A stretch of DNA of 64,000 bases, from NCBI GenBank assembly GCA_947444305.1, contig CANEZP010000002.1:248001-312000 (forward strand), in the 5' to 3' direction. Origin of the DNA: Pseudobdellovibrionaceae bacterium. GTDB taxonomy: Bacteria > Bdellovibrionota > Bdellovibrionia > Bdellovibrionales > UBA1609. This document shows positions 27,586 through 37,175 of this stretch, piece by piece. The translations under genes were made by a program, and so were the position numbers. Position 1 is the stretch's first letter, and the number at the start of each line of letters is the position of its first letter. Below the pieces are notes generated by a model. The model had not been told where the DNA came from, searched no databases, and worked only from the letters and a program-made list of their open reading frames with translations.

Positions 27586-27600
27586 CTCAATGAAGACAAT
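27586..27600 (-). promoter_or_regulatory. ATTGTCTTCA motif upstream of the GH26-like gene
   Basis: On the minus strand the sequence reads ATTGTCTTCATTGAG, about 60 bases before the start codon. It differs at one of 15 positions from the motif before the esterase gene at 21960. The flanking inverted repeat is not preserved here. Confidence 0.35.
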
Positions 27601-27703
27601 CTACGCCTACGTATTCTATTCGGCATGACTCGACCATCAACCAGGTAATTCGCTCGGCTTTTGTTTCTTTTGAGCACCTTTGTTGAGAACGCTAAAATGA
27701 GTA

Positions 27704-30700
27704 ATGCAGCAAAAAATTAAGTGTCTACTTTTTTGGGGATTGTTCTTCGCTCATTACGCCGGTGCGAGCCTAAGCGTACGAATTTCTGAGCAATCACCGC
27801 TCGTCGCGCGATCCGGCGCGAGTGTTCTAAAGTTGGCGGACGGAAAGATCTTGATCACGGGCGGGACGGTTGCGGCATCTTCGGGTCACGGACCGGTCTC
27901 AACCGTTGCGTGGGTGCAAAAGATCGATCCCGCATCCGGTAAAGCAGAAACGTTGCCTAACTTACCGGTGGCCTTGGGCCAACACTCTTCCACTTTATTG
28001 CCGAACGGGGACGTTTTTGTCGTAGGCACCCAGCCGACCAGTGGCTCGGGCCCGCTCACCTCGCTAGCTTTTATGTACGAGGAAAAAGCTAAAGCTTGGG
28101 TGAAGGTTAAGGCGCCTGAGTTTGCTCGAAGAGAAGCCTGCTTAATTCGATGGTCGGAAGATGAAATCGCGGTAGTCGGTGGGGAAGCTGATCCTGCTCT
28201 CGCAACCTCGGCGATAGAGATTTATAGTAAAAAGACTTCGGCGTGGCATCGGGCCGCGACGTTTGAGGGGAAGTGGTCCAAACCGACCTGCGTACGCACT
28301 CGGGCAAACGATATAGTTTTAGCGCAGCCGGGCGACCACGCTTTGATAAAAATTGAACGCTCGAATCTAAAAGTTTCGCGCTTCGAGCTTCCTAATTTAA
28401 TATCTTCGCAGCCTGTGCTCTCCGAGAAAGAGGATGGTGACATCCAAGTCGGAGTAGCCGTCGTCGGGGACGGTAGCCGCGTACAATTCACCTTGGTGAG
28501 TTCTTCGTTCGCTTCATCACGCCCGGTGCACGCCGAGATTTCGCCACGACTTTACGACGGCCGCTTGGAAGTAAAATCGATTCAAATTCAACCTGGCAGA
28601 TTTCTTACGGCCGTGGAGGACAAAGAGACGATTTCATTTTTTGAGATGAATGACGGCGGATCTACGATCAAGCGTCTTGGATTAACGATTGGGCGCCCAA
28701 AAAGCTCGGGCCGCTGGTTCGAACAAAGGAACAATCAATTCGTTTATTCAAATGGCTCGGCAACCAACGTTACCGTGACGGTAGCCGAAGACAAAGCGGC
28801 GGGTACCGCGTGGCCACCTTTGGGAATCCGGCGAGATCAGCTTGCGGCGCAAGCCTTTGGCCAAGATCAATTTTTACTTTTTGGCGGGCAGAGCGAAGGA
28901 GTGCTTAGTAAAAAAGTTGAGCTGCTCAAATCGTCGGTTATTGAGACCATCGCCGATCTGCCCTACGGCCTGCTTGGGCCTTCCGTTAAAAATCTCCCGG
29001 ACGGTAATCTTCTGATTTTTGGTGGAACCGATGGTCACCACGGTGACTCAATCGTCTTCAATCTAAAAACTCGAAAATTTGAAACTCCCGCGCGTCTGAA
29101 TAATCCACGATTTCATTTTGCCAGCGTGGTGTTACCAAACGGCCGGGTTGTGGTCGCGGGCGGAATTCTTGCCGACCCGGTCACCCCGGAAGACTCCGCG
29201 ATCGAATTTTATAAATGGCGCGGGGAGACCCGTCCACGTGAGTTTATCCGCCAAGTCGAAGTCTGGTCCCCCGCCACGAATAAGTGGGAGGTCATCGGGT
29301 TAAGTGAACCGCGCATCGGCCCGATCCTGATCCCGATCGATGCAAATCTGATTTTAATCACCGGCGGATTGCGGGATAGCGGTGCGGGCTACGAATATCC
29401 CGAGCATGCCGAATTGATCGACTTGAATGCTAAGACGGTAAAGCAACTACCGACACCGTCACTTCCGATAGCCTTCACTAATTTCGGAGGTCGGGCGGAT
29501 ATAGGTTGGGTCGCCGCCGGAGGTCTTGAACTATGCGCTCCGGGAAAAACCTGCGTTACTCAACCAAGTACGCGTGGTTGGGCATTCAACTCAAAAGCCG
29601 AAGTCGTATCGGGTGGGGAGAATATTTTAAGCCGACCGGTCGCTTACGCCCAATCCGTATTTGCACCGAACGGCTATCTGATCATAAGTGGTGGATCCAA
29701 CTCACTTTCGAAAAGTATAGTCCCATCAAACCAAATCGAAATGGTTCACTATTCGCTAAAAGGCTGGGCCCGCGGCCCCGATTTAAACATCGGCAGATTG
29801 AATCACGGCTTTGCGGTCTCACCATCGGGCGCGATGCTAGTCGCCGGCGGGCGTTCCGAAGAAGTTCAAGAGTCTACGGTTGAACACGCGTCTAACGCAT
29901 TTGCAAATTGGGTAGTCTCCAAAAAAGCCGCTTCGCCGCGTGCGCAAGAACGTCAACAGTTTGCCGAAAATCTAGCGGCCGGCGAGAGCTATATTGTGTA
30001 CGTGCGCCACGGTGCCTTTCTAATCTTCGTCATCTTAGGTTTGGTGGTGTTCGCTCGAAAGGTGATTGAGTCGAAGAAAATTCCGGTCTATCAGCCTCCG
30101 CCGAGACCTGCCGCAAGAACACGCGCCGTCGCCGGCGGTCACGCTCCTCCTTCGCAGACGCCTTCGGCTACGGGCGAAGGAATTATGCGAGAGGAAGTCA
30201 TCGTTGCTATACTTAACGGTTTATTACTTACCCTCGTAGCTACCCATTTGCAGATGAAAATGCTCATGGTCAACGGATTCGACTATTCAACCATTCGACT
30301 GACGTTGATCACCATTTTTGCGTGGAATCTAGGTTTAGCGGGTGCCAGTATTCTAGGGGCATTGCCGTTGTGGCCGCGCCGTGTGCTGGCCTCTTTCGTT
30401 ATCGCCGGATCGGTAGGCGCTCTGCCGTTTTTTATTATCTCGAAGCTTCCCGCCGGCACGGTGGGTTTTGGTGAAGAAGTCTCCGGACTTATGGCAATAG
30501 GAGTCTTCCTGCTTTTTGGTTTTTTAGGCTTGTTTGCGCATTGGTATGGACGCTTGAGCCCAAAAATTTTTCTAACCATCTCCGAAAAACTTTTGACCGT
30601 TGTTCACTCCAAAGTCATGGCCTTTTGCCTTCCGAATGCCGCACTCCTCCTTTGCGTTTTAGTGTGGCTCACATTTTTTAATCCGGGCTCGGGGTTCTAT

Positions 30701-31618
30701 CTCGCGCGAACCGTAGGCTCTCAACCGCTCGTTGGCGTGCCCGGCTCGGGCGCTTCTGGTCCGTCAGGCCAGCTTCCGCCGCGTTACGCGCCCTCGGTCG
30801 AAATTTGCGAAAAGCATTCGGGTGCCGATTGTAAGAGTGGTTTTGCATCGGCCTATCGAGATATGCGCTGGTGCAATGGTCTATCAGGATTTTTGCTCGA
30901 AGAGTGTTACCTAAGCGTCGCGATCATGCATACAAACGCCGATCTATGCGAGCTCCTTCAATTTCCGGCGCTGCAGGCCTCGTGTTTCGGTAAGTTTGCG
31001 GTTGAAACAAAAACTGCGGAAGTTTGCGACAGGATCAAGGCAGCCGTCACCGCCTCTTCCTGCGCGATGGTTCAAGCCAGGGACAAAGCGGCGTGCTTGT
31101 CCGATGCGGGCATATACGAGAAACAAAGGGCGATCGACGTAGATCTGTGCAAACGTGCGACAAAACTCAATCCGGGTCTGTGCTTCGAACAGCCGGGCGA
31201 GAGATTGCCGTTCGACTCCTCCGCGCAATGTATAATGAATATGGCCATCGGTTCTAAGAACAGTTCGCTTTGCGGCGAACTCCAGAAGAGTAGGAGGCCA
31301 AGAGTCGAATCGGCGTGCCGGATTGCCGCGGCGGCTTCAACAACAACGAAAGAAACTTTTCTGATCCAAAAAAGGGATAAGAGTCCGCTAACTCCGGAAT
31401 TGCTCGGTTACGCTGAGCTATGTGAAGGTAAAGCGCGATGCTTCAACGATTTGAGCTTAGCCTTTCGCAACCCGGCTTTTTGCGATGCGATTAAATTTCC
31501 GCGCGCAAAAGACTTTTGTTATTCATTGCTCGCGGCCCAGAATTCGGATTCAGAAATCTGCGGGAAGATCGGCGATCCTTCTTTATTACAATTATGCCAA
31601 AAGCAGATTAGCCGGTGA
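27704..31618 (+). CDS. Giant Kelch-propeller / polytopic membrane / Cys-rich repeat protein
   Basis: The product has 1304 residues. After a signal peptide (to YAGA21), residues about 30-740 hold roughly ten Kelch-type blade motifs of the form LPDGxxLIxGG, as in galactose-oxidase-like propellers, so two propellers are possible. A membrane helix near 770-788 (FLIFVILGLVVFA) and a Pro/Arg linker follow, then about five more membrane helices (830-1010). The last ~260 residues contain about eight short units of the form LC-x(9-13)-C, likely disulfide-clamped helical hairpins. Codon use is visibly more A/T-rich than in neighbours. I know no protein with this three-part order. The stop overlaps the GTG of the next gene. 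Confidence 0.8.
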   Translation: MQQKIKCLLFWGLFFAHYAGASLSVRISEQSPLVARSGASVLKLADGKILITGGTVAASSGHGPVSTVAWVQKIDPASGKAETLPNLPVALGQHSSTLLPNGDVFVVGTQPTSGSGPLTSLAFMYEEKAKAWVKVKAPEFARREACLIRWSEDEIAVVGGEADPALATSAIEIYSKKTSAWHRAATFEGKWSKPTCVRTRANDIVLAQPGDHALIKIERSNLKVSRFELPNLISSQPVLSEKEDGDIQVGVAVVGDGSRVQFTLVSSSFASSRPVHAEISPRLYDGRLEVKSIQIQPGRFLTAVEDKETISFFEMNDGGSTIKRLGLTIGRPKSSGRWFEQRNNQFVYSNGSATNVTVTVAEDKAAGTAWPPLGIRRDQLAAQAFGQDQFLLFGGQSEGVLSKKVELLKSSVIETIADLPYGLLGPSVKNLPDGNLLIFGGTDGHHGDSIVFNLKTRKFETPARLNNPRFHFASVVLPNGRVVVAGGILADPVTPEDSAIEFYKWRGETRPREFIRQVEVWSPATNKWEVIGLSEPRIGPILIPIDANLILITGGLRDSGAGYEYPEHAELIDLNAKTVKQLPTPSLPIAFTNFGGRADIGWVAAGGLELCAPGKTCVTQPSTRGWAFNSKAEVVSGGENILSRPVAYAQSVFAPNGYLIISGGSNSLSKSIVPSNQIEMVHYSLKGWARGPDLNIGRLNHGFAVSPSGAMLVAGGRSEEVQESTVEHASNAFANWVVSKKAASPRAQERQQFAENLAAGESYIVYVRHGAFLIFVILGLVVFARKVIESKKIPVYQPPPRPAARTRAVAGGHAPPSQTPSATGEGIMREEVIVAILNGLLLTLVATHLQMKMLMVNGFDYSTIRLTLITIFAWNLGLAGASILGALPLWPRRVLASFVIAGSVGALPFFIISKLPAGTVGFGEEVSGLMAIGVFLLFGFLGLFAHWYGRLSPKIFLTISEKLLTVVHSKVMAFCLPNAALLLCVLVWLTFFNPGSGFYLARTVGSQPLVGVPGSGASGPSGQLPPRYAPSVEICEKHSGADCKSGFASAYRDMRWCNGLSGFLLEECYLSVAIMHTNADLCELLQFPALQASCFGKFAVETKTAEVCDRIKAAVTASSCAMVQARDKAACLSDAGIYEKQRAIDVDLCKRATKLNPGLCFEQPGERLPFDSSAQCIMNMAIGSKNSSLCGELQKSRRPRVESACRIAAAASTTTKETFLIQKRDKSPLTPELLGYAELCEGKARCFNDLSLAFRNPAFCDAIKFPRAKDFCYSLLAAQNSDSEICGKIGDPSLLQLCQKQISR

Positions 31619-32532
31619 AGACGGGAAAAGCGCGGCGGAATACGCTTTTAAGTCTTCTGATTCTTCTTGTCGTGATAGGCGCTTCAGTAGTTCTCTTCGT
31701 GGACAAATTGCGAAGTAAGATCACAGCGGATTTAAACTTAAGGCTGGCCGAAAGATCTGCGAGTGTTCAAACGATAGATTTAAAATTTTTTAAACGCGCG
31801 GTAATACTCTCGCAGATATCTTTAGACCACCCGCCGGTAAGAACCGTTTTGATCGACGAAATCGAAATCGATGATCTCAATATTTCGGATCTGATTAAAT
31901 ATGGTTTTCGGTCTGATGAAAATTTGTCCGTATTTTCTCACGCAAAAATTAGTGCGCTTGGCGTTCGTGTAGCCGTAGGTCGTGGTATTAACATTCCGGG
32001 CTGCGCACCGGTCGATAACCGCATTTTGAATCTAGGTATAACTTTTGATTACGAAAGCAACCTCGGGATTTTGGAAGTTGATCGCTTTTGGATGCGTGCG
32101 CCGCAATGGGCAGAGGTTCGCGCCAATATCGGGTTTCGTTGGGCAATGCCGGCTCAATTGCTTTCACTCGAGGTGCAAAAAAACCGAATGATCGCCGGGG
32201 GTGTCGAATTGGGTGGTCTCTCCACGGCCGAGAGTTCAATAGTATACCTAGATGAGGGCTTTTATTCCTGGTTGAAATGCGTGATAGGTTCCGAAAAAGT
32301 CGAGCGGCAAATGAAAGGATACATCGACGATCAAATTTCGTCGGCAAGTTTGCGATCAAGATTTATGCGAGCTTTCCAAGCGTTTGATACTAAGCCTTCC
32401 GGCGTAGAATTAAAATTGAAGCCGAAGCAGGCATTGCTATCGACACAGTTTATCGAAGCGTTAGCGGATGAGCGCAGCTGGGCGGCTAAGAATATTGATT
32501 TCGAAATCCGGGTCGGAGATGAATCTTTCTGA
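31615..32532 (+). CDS. AsmA/DUF748-like membrane-anchored protein
   Basis: A 305-residue protein has one N-terminal membrane helix (LLSLLILLVVIGASVVLFV) and a beta-rich remainder. The opening resembles the protein at 8770: helix, then a segment ending VQTIDLKFFKRAVILSQISLD (compare IDLSFFRMAYALQDIDI). This suggests a second AsmA-like bridge or anchor protein. GTG at 31615 overlaps the TGA of the Kelch protein (GTGA), so the two are coupled and may work together at the inner membrane. The base composition is A/T-leaning like the upstream gene. Confidence 0.68.
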   Translation: MKTGKARRNTLLSLLILLVVIGASVVLFVDKLRSKITADLNLRLAERSASVQTIDLKFFKRAVILSQISLDHPPVRTVLIDEIEIDDLNISDLIKYGFRSDENLSVFSHAKISALGVRVAVGRGINIPGCAPVDNRILNLGITFDYESNLGILEVDRFWMRAPQWAEVRANIGFRWAMPAQLLSLEVQKNRMIAGGVELGGLSTAESSIVYLDEGFYSWLKCVIGSEKVERQMKGYIDDQISSASLRSRFMRAFQAFDTKPSGVELKLKPKQALLSTQFIEALADERSWAAKNIDFEIRVGDESF

Positions 32533-32534
32533 TC

Positions 32535-33341
32535 CTAGTACTCGAACCAATCCATATTCAGACACGCCGTAATCTCCGAGGGCGATGGCCCCGAAATTTT
32601 CATCACGTTCTGGATGAAGGTCGGTAGGAGTTTCTTAATTTCCGCCGCCGCTCCTTTGGACAATGACATCGGCGAAGTGAAGTAGACATCACTCTCGCGT
32701 TTGCGTTCCATTAAGTTGATCGCCTGGAAGCGCCAGTTTTGGTGATGCTTGTTTACGAACGGGGATTCGCGGTCGACGTGCGTGCTCGCTGGGCCGTAGC
32801 TAATCTTGCCGCCTTCCTCACGGCACAATCCGTTCTCGAGTAAAAATCTCAGCACGCGATTCACGACGCTGAGTTCGAGATTTAAGTGCGCGGCGATGGC
32901 GTCGGCCTGATCGAGGCCGGGCACCGCGGTCAGGTTGCGAATCCCGGTATAAAGCCAACTCGAGTAGTAAATCGCTTTCTGCTCATCGTTTAATTCTTTA
33001 TCGCGTGGCACCCGCTTGCCGATGCGCTGCGATTGCTGTTGGAGGTTCGCGATTTTGCGGCTCAGTTTCTCGCGATAACGAACATTGCCGGCGCGGTCGG
33101 ATTCCACAAGTAGGTGCAAGTAGTCGGCTTCGAAGTCGGACAATCCCAGGAAGTCGCATAGATCCGAGGTTTGGTCGGGCGTAAGCGTTTTGTCGCCCTT
33201 CAAAATTTGGCTGACCAGGCTGGAGCTGATCCCCAAAGCTTCCGCCATTCGGCCTTTTAAACCGTAGGCGCGGGCTCCCTGGGACTCGATCCAATCATGT
33301 AAGTATTGACGATAATTAGTGAAATCGAAGATTGCGGTCAT
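32535..33341 (-). CDS. TIGR02147 family DNA-binding protein
   Basis: A 268-residue cytoplasmic protein opens with IFDFTNYRQYLHDW. A Cro/CI-type helix-turn-helix follows at about 25-75 (LKGRMAEALGISSSLVSQILKG), then a long C-terminal regulatory domain. This layout is the TIGR02147 family, which is expanded in Bdellovibrio and Fibrobacter (established knowledge). The neighbour at 33469 diverges from it across 127 bases, making that exported gene its most likely target. It converges with the AsmA-like gene with two bases between stops. Confidence 0.88.
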   Translation of the reverse strand: MTAIFDFTNYRQYLHDWIESQGARAYGLKGRMAEALGISSSLVSQILKGDKTLTPDQTSDLCDFLGLSDFEADYLHLLVESDRAGNVRYREKLSRKIANLQQQSQRIGKRVPRDKELNDEQKAIYYSSWLYTGIRNLTAVPGLDQADAIAAHLNLELSVVNRVLRFLLENGLCREEGGKISYGPASTHVDRESPFVNKHHQNWRFQAINLMERKRESDVYFTSPMSLSKGAAAEIKKLLPTFIQNVMKISGPSPSEITACLNMDWFEY

Positions 33342-33468
33342 ACATCGATTTTACCATAGGTTAAAAAAGTCGGTTACTTTTCACTACAAGAATCTATAAC
33401 GATACGCGTTAGTAGGCTAAATTGGTTTCAACAACTAACCGGATCTTAAGTGATCCACGGAGAATAAA

Positions 33469-33891
33469 ATGAAATACGCAATCGCCCTCGCCGCCCTAAT
33501 TTTTTCGGTCAACGCCGCCCAGGCTAAGACGATCTGTAACATCAATGCCGGTAAAGAAGACGTTTACGACCAGATCTTGTTCTCGGGCGAAGTCGGCGCC
33601 GGGAAATACTTTATCGTAAACAAAAACAAAACGGCCGCCCAAGAAGTTCGTCTCGAACAACTGAATACGCTTGAGAAATGGCAAGCGGTGGACGGATTGA
33701 TCATGATCACCTTCAGCGCGACGCCCGTTGGTCACGGCATCACCGCCGGCCAAATTGATGTCTCGAAGGGTGCCACCAATATGTTGCCGCTCTCGGCAAT
33801 GGCCGGCGGCCGCGTAACGGAGAAGAGCCCTCTGTTTCTTACTTTGCCTTCGAAGAAGCTCTCGCTGACTTGTTTTGAATTGAATTACTAA
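33469..33891 (+). CDS. Small exported protein
   Basis: A 140-residue product has a signal peptide (to AAQA18) and a mature beta-rich domain with only two Cys (near residues 23 and 136). The family is not recognised. CGGAGAATAAA precedes the ATG, and a short inverted repeat GGATC-TTAAGT-GATCC overlaps the leader just upstream. Divergent transcription from the TIGR02147 regulator suggests it is that protein's target. A stem-loop follows the stop. Confidence 0.7.
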   Translation: MKYAIALAALIFSVNAAQAKTICNINAGKEDVYDQILFSGEVGAGKYFIVNKNKTAAQEVRLEQLNTLEKWQAVDGLIMITFSATPVGHGITAGQIDVSKGATNMLPLSAMAGGRVTEKSPLFLTLPSKKLSLTCFELNY

Positions 33892-33897
33892 CCCTTG

Positions 33898-33926
33898 GCC
33901 CGCCGAAGCTACAAGCGTAGGCGGGC
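33898..33926. terminator. Stem-loop after the small exported gene
   Basis: Arms GCCCGCC and GGCGGGC enclose a loop that itself contains GCTAC-AAGC-GTAG. It lies seven bases after the stop codon of the gene at 33469. There is no T-run, so intrinsic termination is not certain; it may act as a 3'-end stabiliser. Confidence 0.4.
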
Positions 33927-33953
33927 TTAGCCTTTGCAATTTACAAGGTACAT

Positions 33954-35429
33954 ATGAAACTCGTGAACTTGAAATCGCTTATAGCTTTAGCGGCGCTTGC
34001 CTTTGGCCTTTTCGCGGCCGGTTGTGCCGACAAAGGGAACTCGTCGCGTGAACCCGTCCTCGCGGGTACGTCTGGCGGCGGTGGTGGCGGTGCCTCGGGA
34101 TTTGGCGCCGGGCCTGGTCCCGGAGCGGGCGCGAATTCCGGTGCGGGCGGTGCAAGTTTCGGAACCAGCGACAGCGGTGGCGGAACCGGCGTGGCGGGCA
34201 AAGTCTTTGAATCGTACATCGTCGATCCGTTACAACTTCCGGCCTACAAACAATTTATCGAACCGCTTCTGAAAAATATCAAAGCAGATAAACCCGGTGA
34301 ATCCGTCAAATTCGAATTATTTTTTAAGATAAAGACTTGGTACATCGCACCCGTTGAATTCGACAAGATCGGTAAAGAAGCTTTAGGTATCTCGTTCGTT
34401 CAAAGCAATACCGAACAAATTGCACGGCAGTCTCTTAAAGAAGTCTGGATCAACGAAACGATTCTCGGCAAAATGGATTTACGAAAACAAGCCGAACTCC
34501 ATCTGCACGAGATGGTCATGTCGATGTACTTTTATAAATTCCTGACGCTTAAAGAAATATGCAAAACGGTCGTTCTTTTATCTAACGGAAAAGATAAAGA
34601 GGGTTGCGGCAGTGCGGCCGACATCGCGTTGCTCGAAAAGATGATGCCTCCGGAAAAGCTGCGCGCGCTGAACGATGAAGATAATGAGAACATTCGCTTC
34701 GTGACGGGTTGGATGCTCCAGAATTTAGACAAACCGATCCAGGAATCTGAATTCGTACGGGTACTGGCGGCGAAAGGCTTCGATCACCGCATGTTTAATC
34801 CAAAAAATTATTCGGCGGATCCGACGGAAGAAAGCTTCACGAAAATTACCAGTAAAGAACTTTACGACACAATCCACGGCGCAAAGCTCACGGGCCACAT
34901 GCCCCGCTTCTGTACCGGCATGAACCACGGCAAAACGAAAGATTGTCATGTTCAGGTAACACCCACCGATATCGCCTTCCAGGGCGTGAAGCTACCGGGC
35001 CTGCGCTTAACGGTCGAAGCCGAAGGTGAAAAACCGGTTTCGCTTAATTTCAACGTCGGCGATGAGCAGACTCTATCGATCTTCTCCGACGGCGACCGCG
35101 GAAACGCACTTTCGCTGGCCGCGATCGATACGGTTGCGAAAGTTAAGCTTGGCGACCGCCTTTACAGCGCGTTCTTTGTTTTTCGTAAAGAAGAAAATGC
35201 CGCCCAGAGTGGACTCACCCTGGATTACATTGTGCTCAAGCCGAGCGTCATCGTTTCCGTCGATAAAAAGCGCGAACAAAATCCTTGTCACGCGCGTGAG
35301 CCACGCGTGGTCGACTTCTTTGACGATGTGATTTTGATCAAGCGCGAAGGCTTTCGCGAGGGCTTCGCCGACAAGATGATCGTGAACATGCCCCCGCTGG
35401 TCTACTGTTCGACGGCGAACATCGACTAA
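33954..35429 (+). CDS. Lipoprotein with Gly-rich linker, unknown function
   Basis: A 491-residue product has a lipoprotein signal (LAFGLFAAGC, lipidated Cys about residue 24). A Gly/Ala/Ser-rich flexible linker (about 38-78) carries the body away from the membrane. The body (80-491) mixes helices with a beta-rich C-terminal half. No known domain is clear, although HLHEMVMSMYFYKF may be a helical core. It is probably surface or periplasmic. It converges with the zinc-protease-like gene at 35441, with 11 bases between. Confidence 0.7.
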   Translation: MKLVNLKSLIALAALAFGLFAAGCADKGNSSREPVLAGTSGGGGGGASGFGAGPGPGAGANSGAGGASFGTSDSGGGTGVAGKVFESYIVDPLQLPAYKQFIEPLLKNIKADKPGESVKFELFFKIKTWYIAPVEFDKIGKEALGISFVQSNTEQIARQSLKEVWINETILGKMDLRKQAELHLHEMVMSMYFYKFLTLKEICKTVVLLSNGKDKEGCGSAADIALLEKMMPPEKLRALNDEDNENIRFVTGWMLQNLDKPIQESEFVRVLAAKGFDHRMFNPKNYSADPTEESFTKITSKELYDTIHGAKLTGHMPRFCTGMNHGKTKDCHVQVTPTDIAFQGVKLPGLRLTVEAEGEKPVSLNFNVGDEQTLSIFSDGDRGNALSLAAIDTVAKVKLGDRLYSAFFVFRKEENAAQSGLTLDYIVLKPSVIVSVDKKREQNPCHAREPRVVDFFDDVILIKREGFREGFADKMIVNMPPLVYCSTANID

Positions 35430-35440
35430 TAACGGTATTC

Positions 35441-36076
35441 TTAATTATAAAACCAGCAACGCGGCCGGCTCGCTTGAACCGTGCCCGCATCGTAAGTGTC
35501 CAGACGGCATTGCGCGCGCGGGTGCGTTTCTAAAGTGGGGCGAACCGTTTCTTGCGCGGGCGTTGAGCGTTTCGGGGCGCGCTCGCCGTTGAGGCGGGCC
35601 ATCGTGCTGGCCAAAACCAGAACCGCGTTCGCGCTCGGTATGCCGAGTTGTTTCATGCAGGTGAGCGTCGTGTAGTAATCCGCTTGGCCTTCGACGCTGA
35701 GGTTGTCGCCCGTGTAGAATGGGCGTCCGCCCAGGTGGTGGCCGATCTCGTGACAAGCGACCGCGATCATCGCGTTGCGGGTCATCCCCGGAAAGCGCGC
35801 GAAGCCGCCGAACATTTCGACGTTACAGATGCCGTTTTGTTGCCAGGCTTGCGCGTTAACGTCGCCGTTCGACCAGCTGCGAATCAGTTTCAGCGGGCAT
35901 CCGGCGGAAGCAAAGATGGGAGCGTAGACCCGCTCAACCAAATTCATCGCCGAATCGAAATCGTATTTTGAAATCGAGCTGGGCGCGAACTCGTTGATTT
36001 TGTAGGCCGGTACGGGAAAATCGCAAGCCGCGTGGGCCGCGAACGGGAAAGTAAACATAAACAAAAATAGACGCAT
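35441..36076 (-). CDS. Exported zinc metallopeptidase-like protein
   Basis: A 211-residue product has a signal peptide (MRLFLFMFTFPFAAHA) and a gluzincin-type zinc site: H109-E-I-G-H113 in VACHEIGHHLGG, with a third ligand Glu129 in NLSVEGQADYY, the E-x-x-x-D spacing of M48-like enzymes. Six or more Cys suggest disulfides in the periplasm. Its size is small compared with known M48 proteases, and the substrate is unknown. The ATG has GGAG upstream. Confidence 0.72.
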   Translation of the reverse strand: MRLFLFMFTFPFAAHAACDFPVPAYKINEFAPSSISKYDFDSAMNLVERVYAPIFASAGCPLKLIRSWSNGDVNAQAWQQNGICNVEMFGGFARFPGMTRNAMIAVACHEIGHHLGGRPFYTGDNLSVEGQADYYTTLTCMKQLGIPSANAVLVLASTMARLNGERAPKRSTPAQETVRPTLETHPRAQCRLDTYDAGTVQASRPRCWFYN

Positions 36077-36143
36077 GTTGTCTCCTTATGACGTTAGTAC
36101 TTAACGGCGTAAGGAGGCAGGCGCGCGACGGGCTTAGGTCGGG

Positions 36144-37175
36144 CTATTCGTAACGGGCGAGAATTTCGTCCAGCACTTCAACGCTGGGACGGGTTTGCTC
36201 ACCCAAATCGCGCAAGGGCGTCGAAGGCAGTTTTAATGCTTCGTTTAAGGGGACGGATTGCTGGTCCCAGTAAAATAATCCGGTCAGAAATTCACGGCGC
36301 GCACGGGCTTCGTTCAGCGCGAGCAGCGCGGCGTCGCGTTTTGTGACATCGTGATGTTCGGAGCTGAGTTTGCGTAAAATGACCCGGCTGCCGTCGTGCA
36401 GTTCGACGGTCTTGGCTTCGCCTTCCGGGTAATCGATTTTGATTTCGGTCATCGGCTGAATGAAACCGAGTTCCTGCAAAGAAACATTTGCGGCACGAAC
36501 GGCGTCGAACGAGCGGGTCGAACCTTCGTGGTTCGCGTAGGCGATGCAAGGGGAAATGATGTCGATAAACGCCGTGCCCTTATGGCGAATGGCCATGTTC
36601 AAAAGCGGCAACAATTGCTTGGCGTCGCCGGAGAATGAGCGCGCCACGAACGTGCAACCCATCTCGAGCGCGAGCGCGCAAAGATCAATCGAATCGTAAG
36701 GATTAACGAAGCCGGCTTTCGATTTGGACCCGCGGTCGGCCGTTGCGGAAAATTGACCTTTGGTTAAACCGTACACGCCGTTGTTCTCGACCAGATAAAT
36801 CATGCGAACGTTGCGGCGGAGCATGTGTACGAACGACCCCAGGCCGATGCTGGCCGTATCGCCGTCGCCCGAGACGCCGATGAGCGTTTGGTTCGCGTTA
36901 GCTAAGTGCACGCCCGTTGCGATCGGCGCCATTCGCCCGTGAATCGAGTTAAAGCCGTGCGACTTCGATAAAAAGTACGCCGGCGTTTTGCTCGAACAGC
37001 CGATGCCGGAAAGTTTAGTGACGTCGTAAGGATTAACGCCCGCTTGGTAAAAAGCGGTGATGATATGGCTGGTGATCGTGTCGTGGCCACAACCCATGCA
37101 CAAGGTGGATTTCGCGCCGGCGTAATCGGCTTTGGTGAAACCCGCGCGGTTTTTCTCTGCGACCTTAGCTTCCAT
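36144..37175 (-). CDS. korB: 2-oxoacid:ferredoxin oxidoreductase beta subunit (KorB-like)
   Basis: This subunit binds thiamine diphosphate and an Fe-S cluster in 2-oxoglutarate (or other 2-oxoacid):ferredoxin oxidoreductase, which makes succinyl-CoA and reduced ferredoxin. Cluster Cys appear in LCMGCGHDT, GIGCSSKTP and SPCIAYAN. The ThDP motif starts GDGDTASIGLGS and ends ENNGVYGLTKGQ. At 343 residues it is normal. ATG directly follows the korA stop. Substrate specificity between KorAB and related enzymes cannot be settled by eye. No ferredoxin gene is nearby. Confidence 0.9.
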   Translation of the reverse strand: MEAKVAEKNRAGFTKADYAGAKSTLCMGCGHDTITSHIITAFYQAGVNPYDVTKLSGIGCSSKTPAYFLSKSHGFNSIHGRMAPIATGVHLANANQTLIGVSGDGDTASIGLGSFVHMLRRNVRMIYLVENNGVYGLTKGQFSATADRGSKSKAGFVNPYDSIDLCALALEMGCTFVARSFSGDAKQLLPLLNMAIRHKGTAFIDIISPCIAYANHEGSTRSFDAVRAANVSLQELGFIQPMTEIKIDYPEGEAKTVELHDGSRVILRKLSSEHHDVTKRDAALLALNEARARREFLTGLFYWDQQSVPLNEALKLPSTPLRDLGEQTRPSVEVLDEILARYE

